Shown here in pieces: positions 33,142-41,926 of a stretch of DNA of 64,000 bases. The notes beneath the pieces were generated by a model, which was not told the origin of the DNA, did no database searches, and worked only from the letters and a program-made list of their open reading frames with translations. The translations under genes and the position numbers were made by a program. Each line of letters opens with the position of its first letter. Positions within the stretch are counted from its first letter, which is position 1. The DNA is from Methylobacterium sp. E-065. GTDB lineage: Bacteria > Pseudomonadota > Alphaproteobacteria > Rhizobiales > Beijerinckiaceae. The stretch covers positions 1 to 64,000 of the forward strand of contig NZ_JAKSYD010000026.1 of the NCBI RefSeq assembly GCF_022829605.1. The letters are read 5' to 3'.

Positions 33142-33510
33142 ATGATGACCGATGGCGTGCACCGAGCGGATCAGGTGTTCTTTGAGGTACCCCGAGGACA
33201 CGGGCTGTTCACCAAGGGCAGCTCGGGATCTGCGACGCTCGCGCGCCCGGGAACTCCTCTCACCATGCGAGGCAGGATGGGCGGTCAGACGTCGGAGCCT
33301 ACCACCTGGCAGCATCCGGTCTGTCTGACCGGCATCGTGAACTACGGCATCAAGCAGTGGTACGGGGTACAAGGAGCTCCCGGATTGCTCGATCGGACGG
33401 CATGCAAGGACATTCTTGTTGAGGGGCGCGTGGCGTCAGATGGAACAGCGGTGATCGACGGCTTCACAGTGGCGGGCAAACCCTTCGCCAAGACTGTTCG
33501 TCTCAGGTGA
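33142..33510 (+). CDS. Hypothetical protein, 122 aa
   Basis: From the ATG at 33142 the product begins MMTDGVHRADQVFFEVPRGH and ends with TVAGKPFAKTVRLR. It includes CKDILVEGRVASDGTAVIDG, a beta-strand-rich C-terminus, and two cysteines. The open frame extends upstream to a TTG at 33046 inside the inverted repeat region, which is unlikely as a start. No signal peptide and no recognised domain. It is divergent from the integrase. Confidence 0.45.
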   Translation: MMTDGVHRADQVFFEVPRGHGLFTKGSSGSATLARPGTPLTMRGRMGGQTSEPTTWQHPVCLTGIVNYGIKQWYGVQGAPGLLDRTACKDILVEGRVASDGTAVIDGFTVAGKPFAKTVRLR

Positions 33511-33690
33511 GGATCGGCTTCAAGCGCAGGAGCAGCACCGAGAGACATCAGCCGGCCGTTTGTCTTTTTGGCCGCATTGCGCGACTCGACGTGCTGGCCG
33601 TGGGCGCCGCAAGCAGAGCCTCATTGCCCGCTGGCAGGAACGCATCCGGGGTGAACCCAGTTCTTCTGGCCACCAACCGGGAGAACCAGT

Positions 33691-33972
33691 ATGCGACTCG
33701 TCGGACACGCATCGGCCATCGCCCTCGCGACACTCATGAGTGTCGGGGCCGCCGAGGCGAAGGGCTGTATCAAGGGCGCAATCATCGGCGGCTTGGCGGG
33801 CCACTATCTGGCCGAGCGTGGCGTCGTCGGTGCCGTGGCAGGCTGCCTCGGTGGCCGCTACCTCGCCAACCGGCGGGCTCGGCGAGAGATCGACTACGGC
33901 GCTCGCGTCCAGCCGAGGGGAACGGGCTACGGCCAGCCACAAGCTTACCCGGGCCGCGATTACAGCTACTGA
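33691..33972 (+). CDS. Small exported glycine-zipper protein
   Basis: 93 residues: a signal peptide (MRLVGHASAIALATLMSVGA, cleavage after AEA) is followed by a hydrophobic glycine-zipper segment (IKGAIIGGLAGHYLAERGVV then GAVAGCLGGRYLANRRAR). A soluble, tyrosine/glycine-rich tail ends at 93. Such proteins associate with the envelope, and the zipper suggests oligomerisation in a membrane. Function unknown. Its layout resembles that of the protein encoded at 57900. Confidence 0.6.
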   Translation: MRLVGHASAIALATLMSVGAAEAKGCIKGAIIGGLAGHYLAERGVVGAVAGCLGGRYLANRRARREIDYGARVQPRGTGYGQPQAYPGRDYSY

Positions 33973-34275
33973 CTGCCGCGCGCGAGAAGCATTGCGTCGG
34001 AGACTGGCTGAACGCGGCTTGTCCGCTTCAATGAAGGTTCACTGGAAAAGCGCTTAGTCTGCTGCCGACCCACGGTGGACCTTCTCCTCGCCCTCGCCGC
34101 TTGCTCGGAGTGGCGCTTGTAAGCCTCCCGGCAGCGTCGTCGGTGAATGGAACGCGGACCCGCCACCGAACGGGTCTGCACATCTTTACGCTTCAAGCGC
34201 AACAAGCGACCCTGGAGCCCGATGCGGAGGCAATTTGGTGGCTTGATTTGAATCTCGAACTAGCTGCGCAGTCAT
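33973..34275. other. Intergenic stretch, no supported gene
   Basis: No convincing reading frame on either strand; short frames are arginine-rich. No repeat or hairpin stands out. Confidence 0.35.
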
Positions 34276-34704
34276 TCAATTGATGAGGCAGAAGCCGGCG
34301 TCCTCGTGCTCCACACCCCCGACGCGCTTGCCCGACTCGCAGGGCGGAGCAATCGCGCGAACCTCACGGATGCGCGGCGACGCGGGCGCTAGAATCACAG
34401 CCGAAGGCTCGATTCGCGCCCTTAGATCAGTGCCGGCTGTTGCATCGCCGGATGTTACGAGCGGTATGGTGCTCGCCGCCGCCGCGATGGAGGCATGGCC
34501 CGGCGTGATCGTGATCGCAGGCCGGTCGCCGATCCGTCCGGCGGAGCTGTGCTGAACTACGGCAGTGGCGGGGGCCGGCATGACGGGCCGCTGGGTTGCC
34601 ACCGTACGCCCGAAGGACAAGCGCAGCCGTGCACGCGCCTCCGCCATGGTAACACTTCCCATCATCGCGAGAAATGCCAAGCCTACCGCCATCGACGTCC
34701 GCAT
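34276..34704 (-). CDS. Small exported hypothetical protein
   Basis: 142 residues. The signal peptide is MRTSMAVGLAFLAMMGSVTM ending AEA. The mature protein is alanine/proline/threonine-rich and ends with a conserved-looking cysteine-bearing tail (PPCESGKRVGGVEHEDAGFC), in which two cysteines flank a short loop. Such tails occur in families of small exported Methylobacterium proteins. Function unknown. Confidence 0.55.
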   Translation of the reverse strand: MRTSMAVGLAFLAMMGSVTMAEARARLRLSFGRTVATQRPVMPAPATAVVQHSSAGRIGDRPAITITPGHASIAAAASTIPLVTSGDATAGTDLRARIEPSAVILAPASPRIREVRAIAPPCESGKRVGGVEHEDAGFCLIN

Positions 34705-34782
34705 GGTCTACCTCCATCGTTCTGGGCAGAATGCGCGTGCTCCCTTTCGAAAATGATGTCCTGATCACTCACTTTCGACGAA

Positions 34783-34990
34783 TTGAATAATCAGCGAGCC
34801 GACCAGCAACATCCGCCGCAGGTCATCGACCGATTCACCGAGGTGGTCGGGCTGGACACCGACGCGCTCTATGTTTTCGACTGCGGCGCGCCTACCGGCT
34901 TCCGGGTGGCCCTGGCGCATCCAGAACGGGTGACGGCCATCATCGCGCAGAACGGCAACGCTCACGAGAAGGGGCTGAACGCGGGCTGGA
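34783..34990 (+). pseudogene. Relic of an epoxide-hydrolase-like alpha/beta hydrolase
   Basis: The frame reads VIDRFTEVVGLDTDALYVFD, then CGAPTGFRVALAHPERVTAI and IAQNGNAHEKGLNAGW. This is the nucleophile-elbow region of alpha/beta hydrolases that use DYGAPTGFRLA or similar. The N-terminal and C-terminal parts of the enzyme are missing. The relic remains in frame with, and just upstream of, the SOUL-type gene at 35092, so a fused product could in principle be made. Confidence 0.65.
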
Positions 34991-35091
34991 TCCGGATCGG
35001 CGCAAGTCCGCAGCGTAACCAACCAATTCCGCTGGCAGCCATCGCCGCCGCGAACGGTTGGTCCACGAAACCGCCACAGAGCATCACCGCG

Positions 35092-35697
35092 ATGAACAAA
35101 TTTATCTATTACCTCGTCACCCTGTGCGAGTCCGTCCTCGGGGTCTTCGGTGTCCGGAGCTTCTATGATCAGCCGAGGTATACCGTGGTCGAACGTCTCG
35201 ACCGCGGTGTCGAAATCAGGGCCTATGAGCCTCGCCTCGCCGTGGAAACTGACGGGCGTGGGCTTGGAGATGGCGCGGCGTTTGGGCGCCTCTTTCGCTA
35301 TATCACCGGCGCAAACCAGCGGGGCGACCGCATCGCCATGACCGCACCCGTCGAGACGGGTGGTCAGCGCATCGCGATGACGGTCCCGGTCGAGCAGGGC
35401 ACTGGCGGAACCATGCGGTTCTTCCTCCCCCACGACGTTGCCGAGGCCGGGGCTCCGAAGCCCACTGAGGCAGGCGTTCGTCTCGTCCACGTTCCGGCCG
35501 AGACGATCGCCGCCCTTCGCTTCTCAGGCTCGACTATACCTGAGGTTCGCGCCGAACAGGAACGTATCCTTATCGAGGTCCTGGTTGCGGGGGATAGAAA
35601 GGTCGCCGCTTCCCCCGTCTTCATGGGTTACGATCCACCTTTTGCGATTCCGTTTCTTCGACGGAACGAAGTGGCCGTCCAGTTGGCCGCTGACTAA
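35092..35697 (+). CDS. SOUL-type haem-binding family protein
   Basis: 201 residues from the ATG at 35092 (MNKFIYYLVTLCESVLGVFG). The N-terminal hydrophobic stretch is a signal or membrane anchor. SOUL features follow: YTVVERLDRGVEIRAYEPRL, AFGRLFRYITGANQRGDRIA, MTAPVETGGQRIAMTVPVEQ, and AALRFSGSTIPEVRAEQERI. Family members bind haem or related tetrapyrroles, but the exact function in bacteria is unknown. The open frame extends 103 codons upstream through a hydrolase relic, so the ATG at 35092 is taken as the real start. Confidence 0.85.
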   Translation: MNKFIYYLVTLCESVLGVFGVRSFYDQPRYTVVERLDRGVEIRAYEPRLAVETDGRGLGDGAAFGRLFRYITGANQRGDRIAMTAPVETGGQRIAMTVPVEQGTGGTMRFFLPHDVAEAGAPKPTEAGVRLVHVPAETIAALRFSGSTIPEVRAEQERILIEVLVAGDRKVAASPVFMGYDPPFAIPFLRRNEVAVQLAAD

Positions 35698-36017
35698 GCA
35701 AGTTACGTTACCGCTGCCCGGGGCAAGCAAACGCGTTCGAGCCGTCTCACAGAAAATGAGTTGGTTCAAGCCCCGGCTAATGCGACACGACATGCTGACG
35801 TTATGACCATCCGTGACGCGTCTGTTTCAGGCCGCAGCGCAGATTTTTGAAGTGGTGATGCTCGACGTTACCTTAGGTCTGTTTTGCGCTGAGCATGTTG
35901 TGTTTTTTTTCGGTAGAATCCGATTATCGCAGCACCATGATAGAGGCCTCAATACATCCAGCCCGCAACGCCTCTGGTGCTCAGAGGCGCATCGCGCCAA
36001 CCACATAGGACGAACGA
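35698..36017. other. Intergenic stretch, no supported gene
   Basis: No supported coding sequence. The GC content drops compared with neighbours and short T runs occur (around 35905-35912), which may reflect a terminator or old mobile DNA. Confidence 0.35.
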
Positions 36018-36215
36018 TTACCGTATCGGAAGATCGTAAGCAGCGAGTTTGGGCAGCATCGCCTTAACGACGAAATCTAACGCCGACGGCACATCCAAGC
36101 ACAACTCGCGACTGGTATAGGCAACGAGACGAACGGGTAGCCCCCGCGCAGCGAACCATGCAGCCAGCCGGTCAGGGTCAGCTTCTGGATGGTAACTGAG
36201 GAATGAGATCCGCAA
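36018..36215 (-). CDS. Small hypothetical protein, 65 aa
   Basis: Begins MRISFLSYHPEADPDRLAAW and continues FAARGLPVRLVAYTSRELCL, then a helical end. The alternation of strand, helix (DPDRLAAWFAARG) and strand looks like a compact alpha/beta fold, and residue use is protein-like. No family is recognised. Confidence 0.4.
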   Translation of the reverse strand: MRISFLSYHPEADPDRLAAWFAARGLPVRLVAYTSRELCLDVPSALDFVVKAMLPKLAAYDLPIR

Positions 36216-36425
36216 GCGCTCCCGGCGGCGATTGCAGTGCGCGATTATGAGCAGGTCGGCAGTAAGACAGGGGGGGGAGGAATAAAAATATCATGTCTCG
36301 GTTGCTGAACCGCCCGGCCCTGTAGCCATACAGGTAGCTAGCACATCGACATCTGTTTGCCGCCGTTTGCGCATCTCTACCGGTGCGGAAGGCATCGGAT
36401 GCCTGAGCGTTGGGATGAAGCGATC

Positions 36426-37412
36426 ATGACCATGAGCAGGCAGGCCGGCGCTGGACCACGCCGCGTCCTGCTTCTAGGGGCCACCGGTACGATCGGGCGG
36501 GCTACCGTTCGGGCGCTGGTGTCACACGGCCATGAGGTCGTCTGCCTGGTCAGGCGCCGTGCCGACTTCGCTATCCCGATTGGTGCGACTGAGCGGATCG
36601 TGAGGCTGGCCGACCCGTCATCGTTGACGCGCGACGGTATCCGCGGCGAACCCTTCGACGTTTTGGTGTCGTGCCTGGCGTCACGCACCGGGTTACCCGA
36701 CGACGCTTGGGCCATCGATTACAGGGCGCATGTCACTGCCCTCGATGTCAGCCGGGCAGCCGGCGTCACGCACGTCGTGCTTCTCTCAGCAATCTGCGTC
36801 CAGAAGCCGATCCTGGCCTTTCAGCATGCCAAGCTAGCCTTCGAAGCGGCGCTGATCGCCTCCGGGCTCGACTACACGATCGTTCGGCCGACAGCCTTCT
36901 TCAAATCGCTTTCCGGGCAGATCGATCGCGTGCGACGTGGCAAGCCCTTCCTAATTTTCGGGGATGGGACGCTGACGGCCTGCAAGCCAATCAGTGATGA
37001 TGACCTCGGTCGCTACCTCGCTGACTGCCTCGACCGCGATGAGAGACGCAATCGCGTGCTGCCGATCGGTGGACCAGGCGAAGCGATCACACCGAAGGCG
37101 CAGGGCGAGCGGCTGTTCGCCCTACTGGGGCGTCAACCGCACTTCAAGCACGTCCCGGTGGTGCTGCTGGATGTAATCATCGCGACTCTGGCAACGACCG
37201 GACGATGGATGCCAGCCCTGGCTGCCAAGGCCGAACTCGCGCGGATCGGGCGCTACTACGCGACCGAGTCGATGCTCGTGCTGGATCCAGCGACCGGACG
37301 ATACGATGCGCAGGCCACCCCTTCGACGGGGTCGGAGACGCTGTTGGACTATTATGCCCGCGTGATCCGCGGAGAGGCAGTTGCCGAGCGTGGCGACCAT
37401 GCGGTGTTCTGA
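36426..37412 (+). CDS. bciA: Divinyl chlorophyllide a 8-vinyl-reductase (BciA type)
   Basis: 328 residues from the ATG at 36426; other in-frame starts lie at 36399 and 36432. A short-chain-like Rossmann motif VLLLGATGTIGRATVRAL binds NADPH. Strong BciA signatures follow: VSCLASRTGLPDDAWAIDYR, HVVLLSAICVQKPILAFQHA, TIVRPTAFFKSLSGQIDRV, and RVLPIGGPGEAITPKAQGE. BciA reduces the 8-vinyl group of (proto)chlorophyllide during bacteriochlorophyll synthesis, consistent with aerobic anoxygenic phototrophy in Methylobacterium. No other pigment gene is near it. Confidence 0.88.
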   Translation: MTMSRQAGAGPRRVLLLGATGTIGRATVRALVSHGHEVVCLVRRRADFAIPIGATERIVRLADPSSLTRDGIRGEPFDVLVSCLASRTGLPDDAWAIDYRAHVTALDVSRAAGVTHVVLLSAICVQKPILAFQHAKLAFEAALIASGLDYTIVRPTAFFKSLSGQIDRVRRGKPFLIFGDGTLTACKPISDDDLGRYLADCLDRDERRNRVLPIGGPGEAITPKAQGERLFALLGRQPHFKHVPVVLLDVIIATLATTGRWMPALAAKAELARIGRYYATESMLVLDPATGRYDAQATPSTGSETLLDYYARVIRGEAVAERGDHAVF

Positions 37413-38652
37413 GCATGCTGGCAGCTAAATAAGGCGCGCTGACGTGGCGAAACTCCGATCCGGCCATGAAGAAAAGCGGTGGCACTCATCGGAAGGCATT
37501 TTCGTAACGAGGGTCGGTGCACCTAAGCTATACCGATAACCAGTTTTAGACTGTCGCCGGAACGTCAAAAAATTAGTCTTTCGGAGGTCTGATTAGACGC
37601 GAATGACTGTAAGTGCTCGTGGGCGGGATGGCTGCTTCTGAGCAGGCCGGCCGGAAAAGCGGACGGGCACCTATCGACCCAGTCGTCGCGACTCGGGGAA
37701 GCGGTTCCTGAACGCCAACATGTCCCGAAGGCAAAACGGCTTCGCTGAAGTGGAGCCGTTGCTGATGCACATGGCGACGGTCGCTCGGGCCTGCCTGCGC
37801 CAATCGCGCTGACGCTCGATACGCTCACATTGAACCAAGCCGGCGCTCGACGAAAGGAAGCGATCTCCGCCATGGCCGCCACGCCGCGCTTGCGCAGATC
37901 GATAGACAACGATGAAGGAGTCGCGGGCCCCGTCACCACTTGACGCCGCAACCGTAATTTCATCACCACGCACCCGGGAACGGCTCTCGTTTGCTGGGTC
38001 TGGTCACCCACGGAACAGCTTAGATCTGCTGATGTTGAGAAATTAATAACCAACTCACATCCACGCTCACGGCTTAAACACCTGGTCCGGGGGGGGCGGT
38101 TATTAGCGCTAACCAAGTATCGGTCACGAAATTTTTTTAAACATTTGTCATAATCAACCTGACTTGATCGAACGCTTCGCCAGCAGGGTGTAGGACATAT
38201 TGTCGGATATCGTGTATTAATTTTGAAACTGCGACCTACCAAGATGTATATATGAAGAGAGGTTTTTACGGTTTTTTGGGCTGATCACCAGTATTGACGG
38301 CAATATTATATTCAATGTCGTACTCTCGGTATATAGTATTTTGATCATAGTTAGAACAATGATGACGACGGCTCACTTGATGGGCGCGGCGTTAGGATAT
38401 ACGTGATTTTAGAGCCTGATCTTGCGCATTAGATCAGACTGGGTCAGGGTGCCCTGCGCGATAGTGTGTTCGGAAGTTAGTTAGGTACGGAATAACGTTG
38501 CTGCGTTCGCGGCCGGCCTCGGACGCGTCTCCATGATCGCCGGCGATATGCGCCTCGTGTGAACGCCATCGAACTGACAGCGGTATGGGGCCATGGTGGT
38601 GTCATCGCGTGCCATATTGGCGTAACTCGATCGCCGGATACGGAATAGACCG
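37413..38652. other. 1.2-kb AT-richer gap without a supported gene
   Basis: GC falls clearly below the window average, especially from about 38040 to 38640. Frames on both strands are short or have no conserved pattern. The stretch ends at the glycosyl hydrolase gene, whose 5' half shares the low GC. It may be part of the same transferred segment and should contain that gene's promoter. Confidence 0.45.
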
Positions 38653-40617
38653 ATGAATGCTCAATCTGCAGTACGCGTCGCAGACGTTATAGGCAAAATC
38701 GGCGTCAATTCGCACATAAACTATACCGACGGACAGTATGCCAATATTAATCAAGATCTGAGTGACATTCAGTATCTTGGTCTGACAAATCTTCGTGACG
38801 CCGCACCGAATCCGGTCTTGGCGGGTCAGGACAATCTTGCCGCCGCGGCACTGGCAGGAATGAAGTTTGATTTCATCGTACAAGGTTCGCTCAATCCCGT
38901 GGATGCTGTCAAGCAAATCCATGCGTTTGTCGTGGCTCATCCAGGTTCGGTGACCGCGATCGAGGGACCGAATGAGGTGAACAACTTCCCGGTTACCTAT
39001 CATGGTCTTACCGGGACTGCGGCTGCTCAAGCTTATCAGCAGGATCTCTATGCTGCTGTGAAGGCCGATCCCATCCTCAAAACTATACCCGTACTAAGCT
39101 TTACTGATTTTCCAATCTCCAAAACATTCTCAGATTTAAATAACATACACCTCTACAACAAAATTGGCGGCCAGCCTCGAAGTGATATTAGTGGCGGTGA
39201 TGCCGATGCGGTTGCAGCCGATCCTGGTAAGCCGGTCGCAATTACAGAGCTCGGTTATCAGACCTCGATCCCGGCAGGGGTAGCCATCAATTGGGAAGGC
39301 GTCGATGAGGCGGCCCAAGCAAAGCTGATCATTAATAGCGTTCTGGATGCTGGTCAACTTGGTTCAAATAAGATTTATCTATATCAACTGCTTGACGCGT
39401 ATTCGGATCCGCAAAACACGAATATAGAGAATCACTTTGGTCTTTTCCGCCTCGACAATACGCCGAAGCCTGCCGCAACGGCACTCCACAATCTGACGTC
39501 AATCCTGAGCGATCCGGGCTCTGATGCATCTAATTTCAGCCCTGGAGGACTTGCCTATTCGCTGAGTGGAATGCCAAGTTCGGCCTACAGCCTTCTCACG
39601 CAAAAATCCGACAGTTCGTACCAGATCGTACTCTGGAATGAGCCTGATATCTGGAATGAACAGGCACATCGATCGATACCTACGGCATCAAGCCCGATTA
39701 CAGTACAATTAGATCAAGTATTTTCAACAATCCAGATCTATGATCCGGTGAATGGTTCTACACCGGTGCAGACCTTGCACAACGTGTCCAGCGTTTCTTT
39801 GGCCATGGCCGACCATCCATTCATCATTCAAGTATCCGGTGTCGCTGCATCCGGCACGGGCGCGTCGAGCGCCGGCACCGGCGCCGCGGTGGCGACCACG
39901 GTGGGCACCGGCCCGGACAAGCTGGTGCTGAAGCTCAGCGAGGACGCCTACAAGGGCGATGCGCAGTACACGGTCTCGGTCGACGGTCAGCAGGTCGGTG
40001 GGACCCTGACCGCGCACGCCGCCCACGTCGCGGGCTCGACCGCGCTGGACGATACGCTCACCGTGCCGGGCAACTTCGGCGCCGGGCCGCACACGGTCAG
40101 CCTCAACTTCCTTAACGACGCCTACGATGGCCCGGGCAACGACCGCAACCTGTACGTGGATGCGGCCAGCTACAACGGCGCCGGGGTCGCCAACAGCAGC
40201 CTGACCTTCCTCAACCCCGGGCCCCAGCAGTTCGCCGTCCCGGGAACGGCTGCGAGTACCGGCGGCGGTACGCCCGGAGCATCCACGAGCGCCGTCATGA
40301 AGACGGGCGCAGCCGCTACCGCACCAGTCGCCCCGACTGTCGCGCTCACGCACGACACCGGAACAGGCGGAACCCACGTCTCCAGCGACGGTCTGATCAC
40401 CTATGCGCCGTCCGTGAGCGGCGATACGCTACACTACAAGCTCGACACCGGCGCATTCACCACGACGGCTCCAGTCCTGGCCACCGACGGCAGCACCGAC
40501 GGCCAGCATACGGTCACCGTCTACGAGACCAATGCGGCCGGTCTCACGTCAGCCGAGGCCAGCCTGGTCTTCTCGCTCGAGACGCATCATGGCAGCAACG
40601 GATTCCACTTGACGTGA
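38653..40617 (+). CDS. Clan GH-A glycoside hydrolase with CBM60-like and Ig-like domains
   Basis: 654 residues. The catalytic TIM barrel covers about 1-390: acid/base Glu108 in EGPNEVNN and the probable nucleophile Glu199 in AITELGYQT, the two-glutamate pattern of clan GH-A (GH39/GH5-like). A GT/SA-rich linker leads to a Ca-dependent xylan-binding-type CBM (about 420-535; LVLKLSEDAYKGDAQYTVSV, NFGAGPHTVSLNFLNDAYDG), then an Ig-like repeat (about 556-640). No signal peptide is visible, so type I or another non-classical export is possible. Codon use and GC change abruptly near base 39840, at the linker: the barrel is AT-richer, the CBM half is GC-rich, which suggests a fusion. Confidence 0.85.
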   Translation: MNAQSAVRVADVIGKIGVNSHINYTDGQYANINQDLSDIQYLGLTNLRDAAPNPVLAGQDNLAAAALAGMKFDFIVQGSLNPVDAVKQIHAFVVAHPGSVTAIEGPNEVNNFPVTYHGLTGTAAAQAYQQDLYAAVKADPILKTIPVLSFTDFPISKTFSDLNNIHLYNKIGGQPRSDISGGDADAVAADPGKPVAITELGYQTSIPAGVAINWEGVDEAAQAKLIINSVLDAGQLGSNKIYLYQLLDAYSDPQNTNIENHFGLFRLDNTPKPAATALHNLTSILSDPGSDASNFSPGGLAYSLSGMPSSAYSLLTQKSDSSYQIVLWNEPDIWNEQAHRSIPTASSPITVQLDQVFSTIQIYDPVNGSTPVQTLHNVSSVSLAMADHPFIIQVSGVAASGTGASSAGTGAAVATTVGTGPDKLVLKLSEDAYKGDAQYTVSVDGQQVGGTLTAHAAHVAGSTALDDTLTVPGNFGAGPHTVSLNFLNDAYDGPGNDRNLYVDAASYNGAGVANSSLTFLNPGPQQFAVPGTAASTGGGTPGASTSAVMKTGAAATAPVAPTVALTHDTGTGGTHVSSDGLITYAPSVSGDTLHYKLDTGAFTTTAPVLATDGSTDGQHTVTVYETNAAGLTSAEASLVFSLETHHGSNGFHLT

Positions 40618-41158
40618 GGGGCGGCACAGAGCGCTCTCGGTTTGCTCCGCCGCGGTGATCAATCGGCGGTCGTGAACAAGGCCCAGATCGGCGGTGACCC
40701 TCGCAGTCGAGACATTGAGCGGTGCCGTCCCGCATCGGATTGTATTTTGCCGGTTTTACAAGATTTGATCCATTAGGCCGCGTCTATAAGATTATAGCTC
40801 AGCATCGAAAGGTCGAATCGTCACCCGCTCCACTAAAATCGCTCTCTCAGTGCCGCAATTGGATCCAAGCACCGCAATGGTTCGCTTAAGACTTGATTCA
40901 TTATAGCGGAGCCTGCGATACACCTTTAGAAACTAAAATTTTGCATCGCAGCAAACTAGAGAGAATCGAGGCACCGCATCGAAGCGGCGGCCCTATTCCT
41001 TACCGGCAGTGAGCTGACGCGGATCTTGGGTCGGTCGGGTGTGGCAAGCCGCATCGTGTACAGGCCGGAGCCGCTGGTCGTGTCCGCAGGCTACCCGAGC
41101 GGAAGCAGCAAGCCGTCGCAATGACATTGACGTTCGACGCACTTAGGCATGCCTGGCC
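40618..41158. other. Gap after the glycoside hydrolase, no supported gene
   Basis: No supported frame. The first 350 bases are AT-richer than the flanking DNA, as in the upstream gap. No element ends or repeats were recognised. Confidence 0.35.
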
Positions 41159-41180
41159 AAGGCGCCGATGCAGGCGCCTT
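41159..41180 (-). terminator. Hairpin at the end of the TetR gene
   Basis: AAGGCGCC and GGCGCCTT form a perfect 8-bp stem around a 6-base loop (GATGCA), directly at the stop of the leftward TetR gene. Position and GC content fit a transcription terminator, although a U run is lacking. Confidence 0.45.
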
Positions 41181-41899
41181 CAGGGGCGATCCGAACGAAC
41201 ACCGGCGAGGAAGAGCGCTACGGCCGCGCGGCGCCGTTTTTCCTGCGCTTCCGGATCCACCTCTACGCCATAGAGCGCCTGCTTCGAGCTGCGCCCCATG
41301 ATAAGGTTGAGGAAGAGATCGGCGGCAATCTCAGGGTCGTCCACCGAGATCTGCCCCTGCTCGGCCATCACGCCGAGTAGACCTCCCACCGCCCGGACGC
41401 CGCGAAGCCAGCCTTCCTCGTAGGCAAGCTTGGCGAGATTGGGGAACTGCATCGCCTGGGCGGCGATGCAGCGGGTCAGGGCAGCGGCTCCCGGCGCCTG
41501 GGAGCGGTCGAGGAGGTTGCGGCTCAGCTCGTCCAGCACCGTCGCGGCATCCAGCGGGGTCGCCCGCAACGCCTGCGCCTCGGTCGCCGCCGAGAGAGGC
41601 GCGAGCCATTCCCGGATGCGGTCCTGCAGGACTGCCTCGAACAGCGCGCGCTTGTCTTGGTACCGGGCATACAGCGTCGGCTTGCTGACGCCTGCGGCTT
41701 CCGCCACCGCATCGATCGATGTGCCGTCGAAGCCGCGCTCGATGAACAGCCGGGTCGCGACCTCGACGATGCGTGCCTCGCGCCGCGCGGCCTCTTCGCG
41801 CGTCGGCCGCCCGCCGGAACCACGCTTCGCTATCACCTCGGGCTCGGCGGGGATGGCCGCTGCCATCGTCGTGCTCCTTGTCATGGTCCACTCCGTCAT
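41180..41899 (-). CDS. TetR-family transcriptional repressor
   Basis: 239 residues at most; internal ATGs at codons 6 and 12 could be the true start and would lengthen the promoter region. The DNA-binding domain is REARIVEVATRLFIERGFDG then TSIDAVAEAAGVSKPTLYAR. A C-terminal domain of the AcrR-C type follows (LTRCIAAQAMQFPNLAKLAY). It is divergent from an EmrA-EmrB pair and is probably the repressor of that pair, releasing its operator when it binds a drug or aromatic ligand. Confidence 0.9.
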   Translation of the reverse strand: MTEWTMTRSTTMAAAIPAEPEVIAKRGSGGRPTREEAARREARIVEVATRLFIERGFDGTSIDAVAEAAGVSKPTLYARYQDKRALFEAVLQDRIREWLAPLSAATEAQALRATPLDAATVLDELSRNLLDRSQAPGAAALTRCIAAQAMQFPNLAKLAYEEGWLRGVRAVGGLLGVMAEQGQISVDDPEIAADLFLNLIMGRSSKQALYGVEVDPEAQEKRRRAAVALFLAGVRSDRP

Positions 41900-41903
41900 G
41901 TAT

Positions 41904-41921
41904 CGATACTTTACCGTATCG
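41904..41921. promoter_or_regulatory. Candidate TetR operator in the divergent promoter
   Basis: CGATAC and GTATCG form a perfect inverted repeat with a 6-base spacer, overlapping a second palindrome (GTATCGATAC at 41900-41909). It sits in the short region between the divergent tetR and emrA-like starts, where a repressor could control both promoters. Confidence 0.5.
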
Positions 41922-41926
41922 TATTG

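Noticed and set aside
37671..37973. A 100-codon minus-strand frame in the AT-rich gap
   Set aside because: Partly protein-like, but no conserved family pattern, no ribosome-binding site and no support from neighbours.
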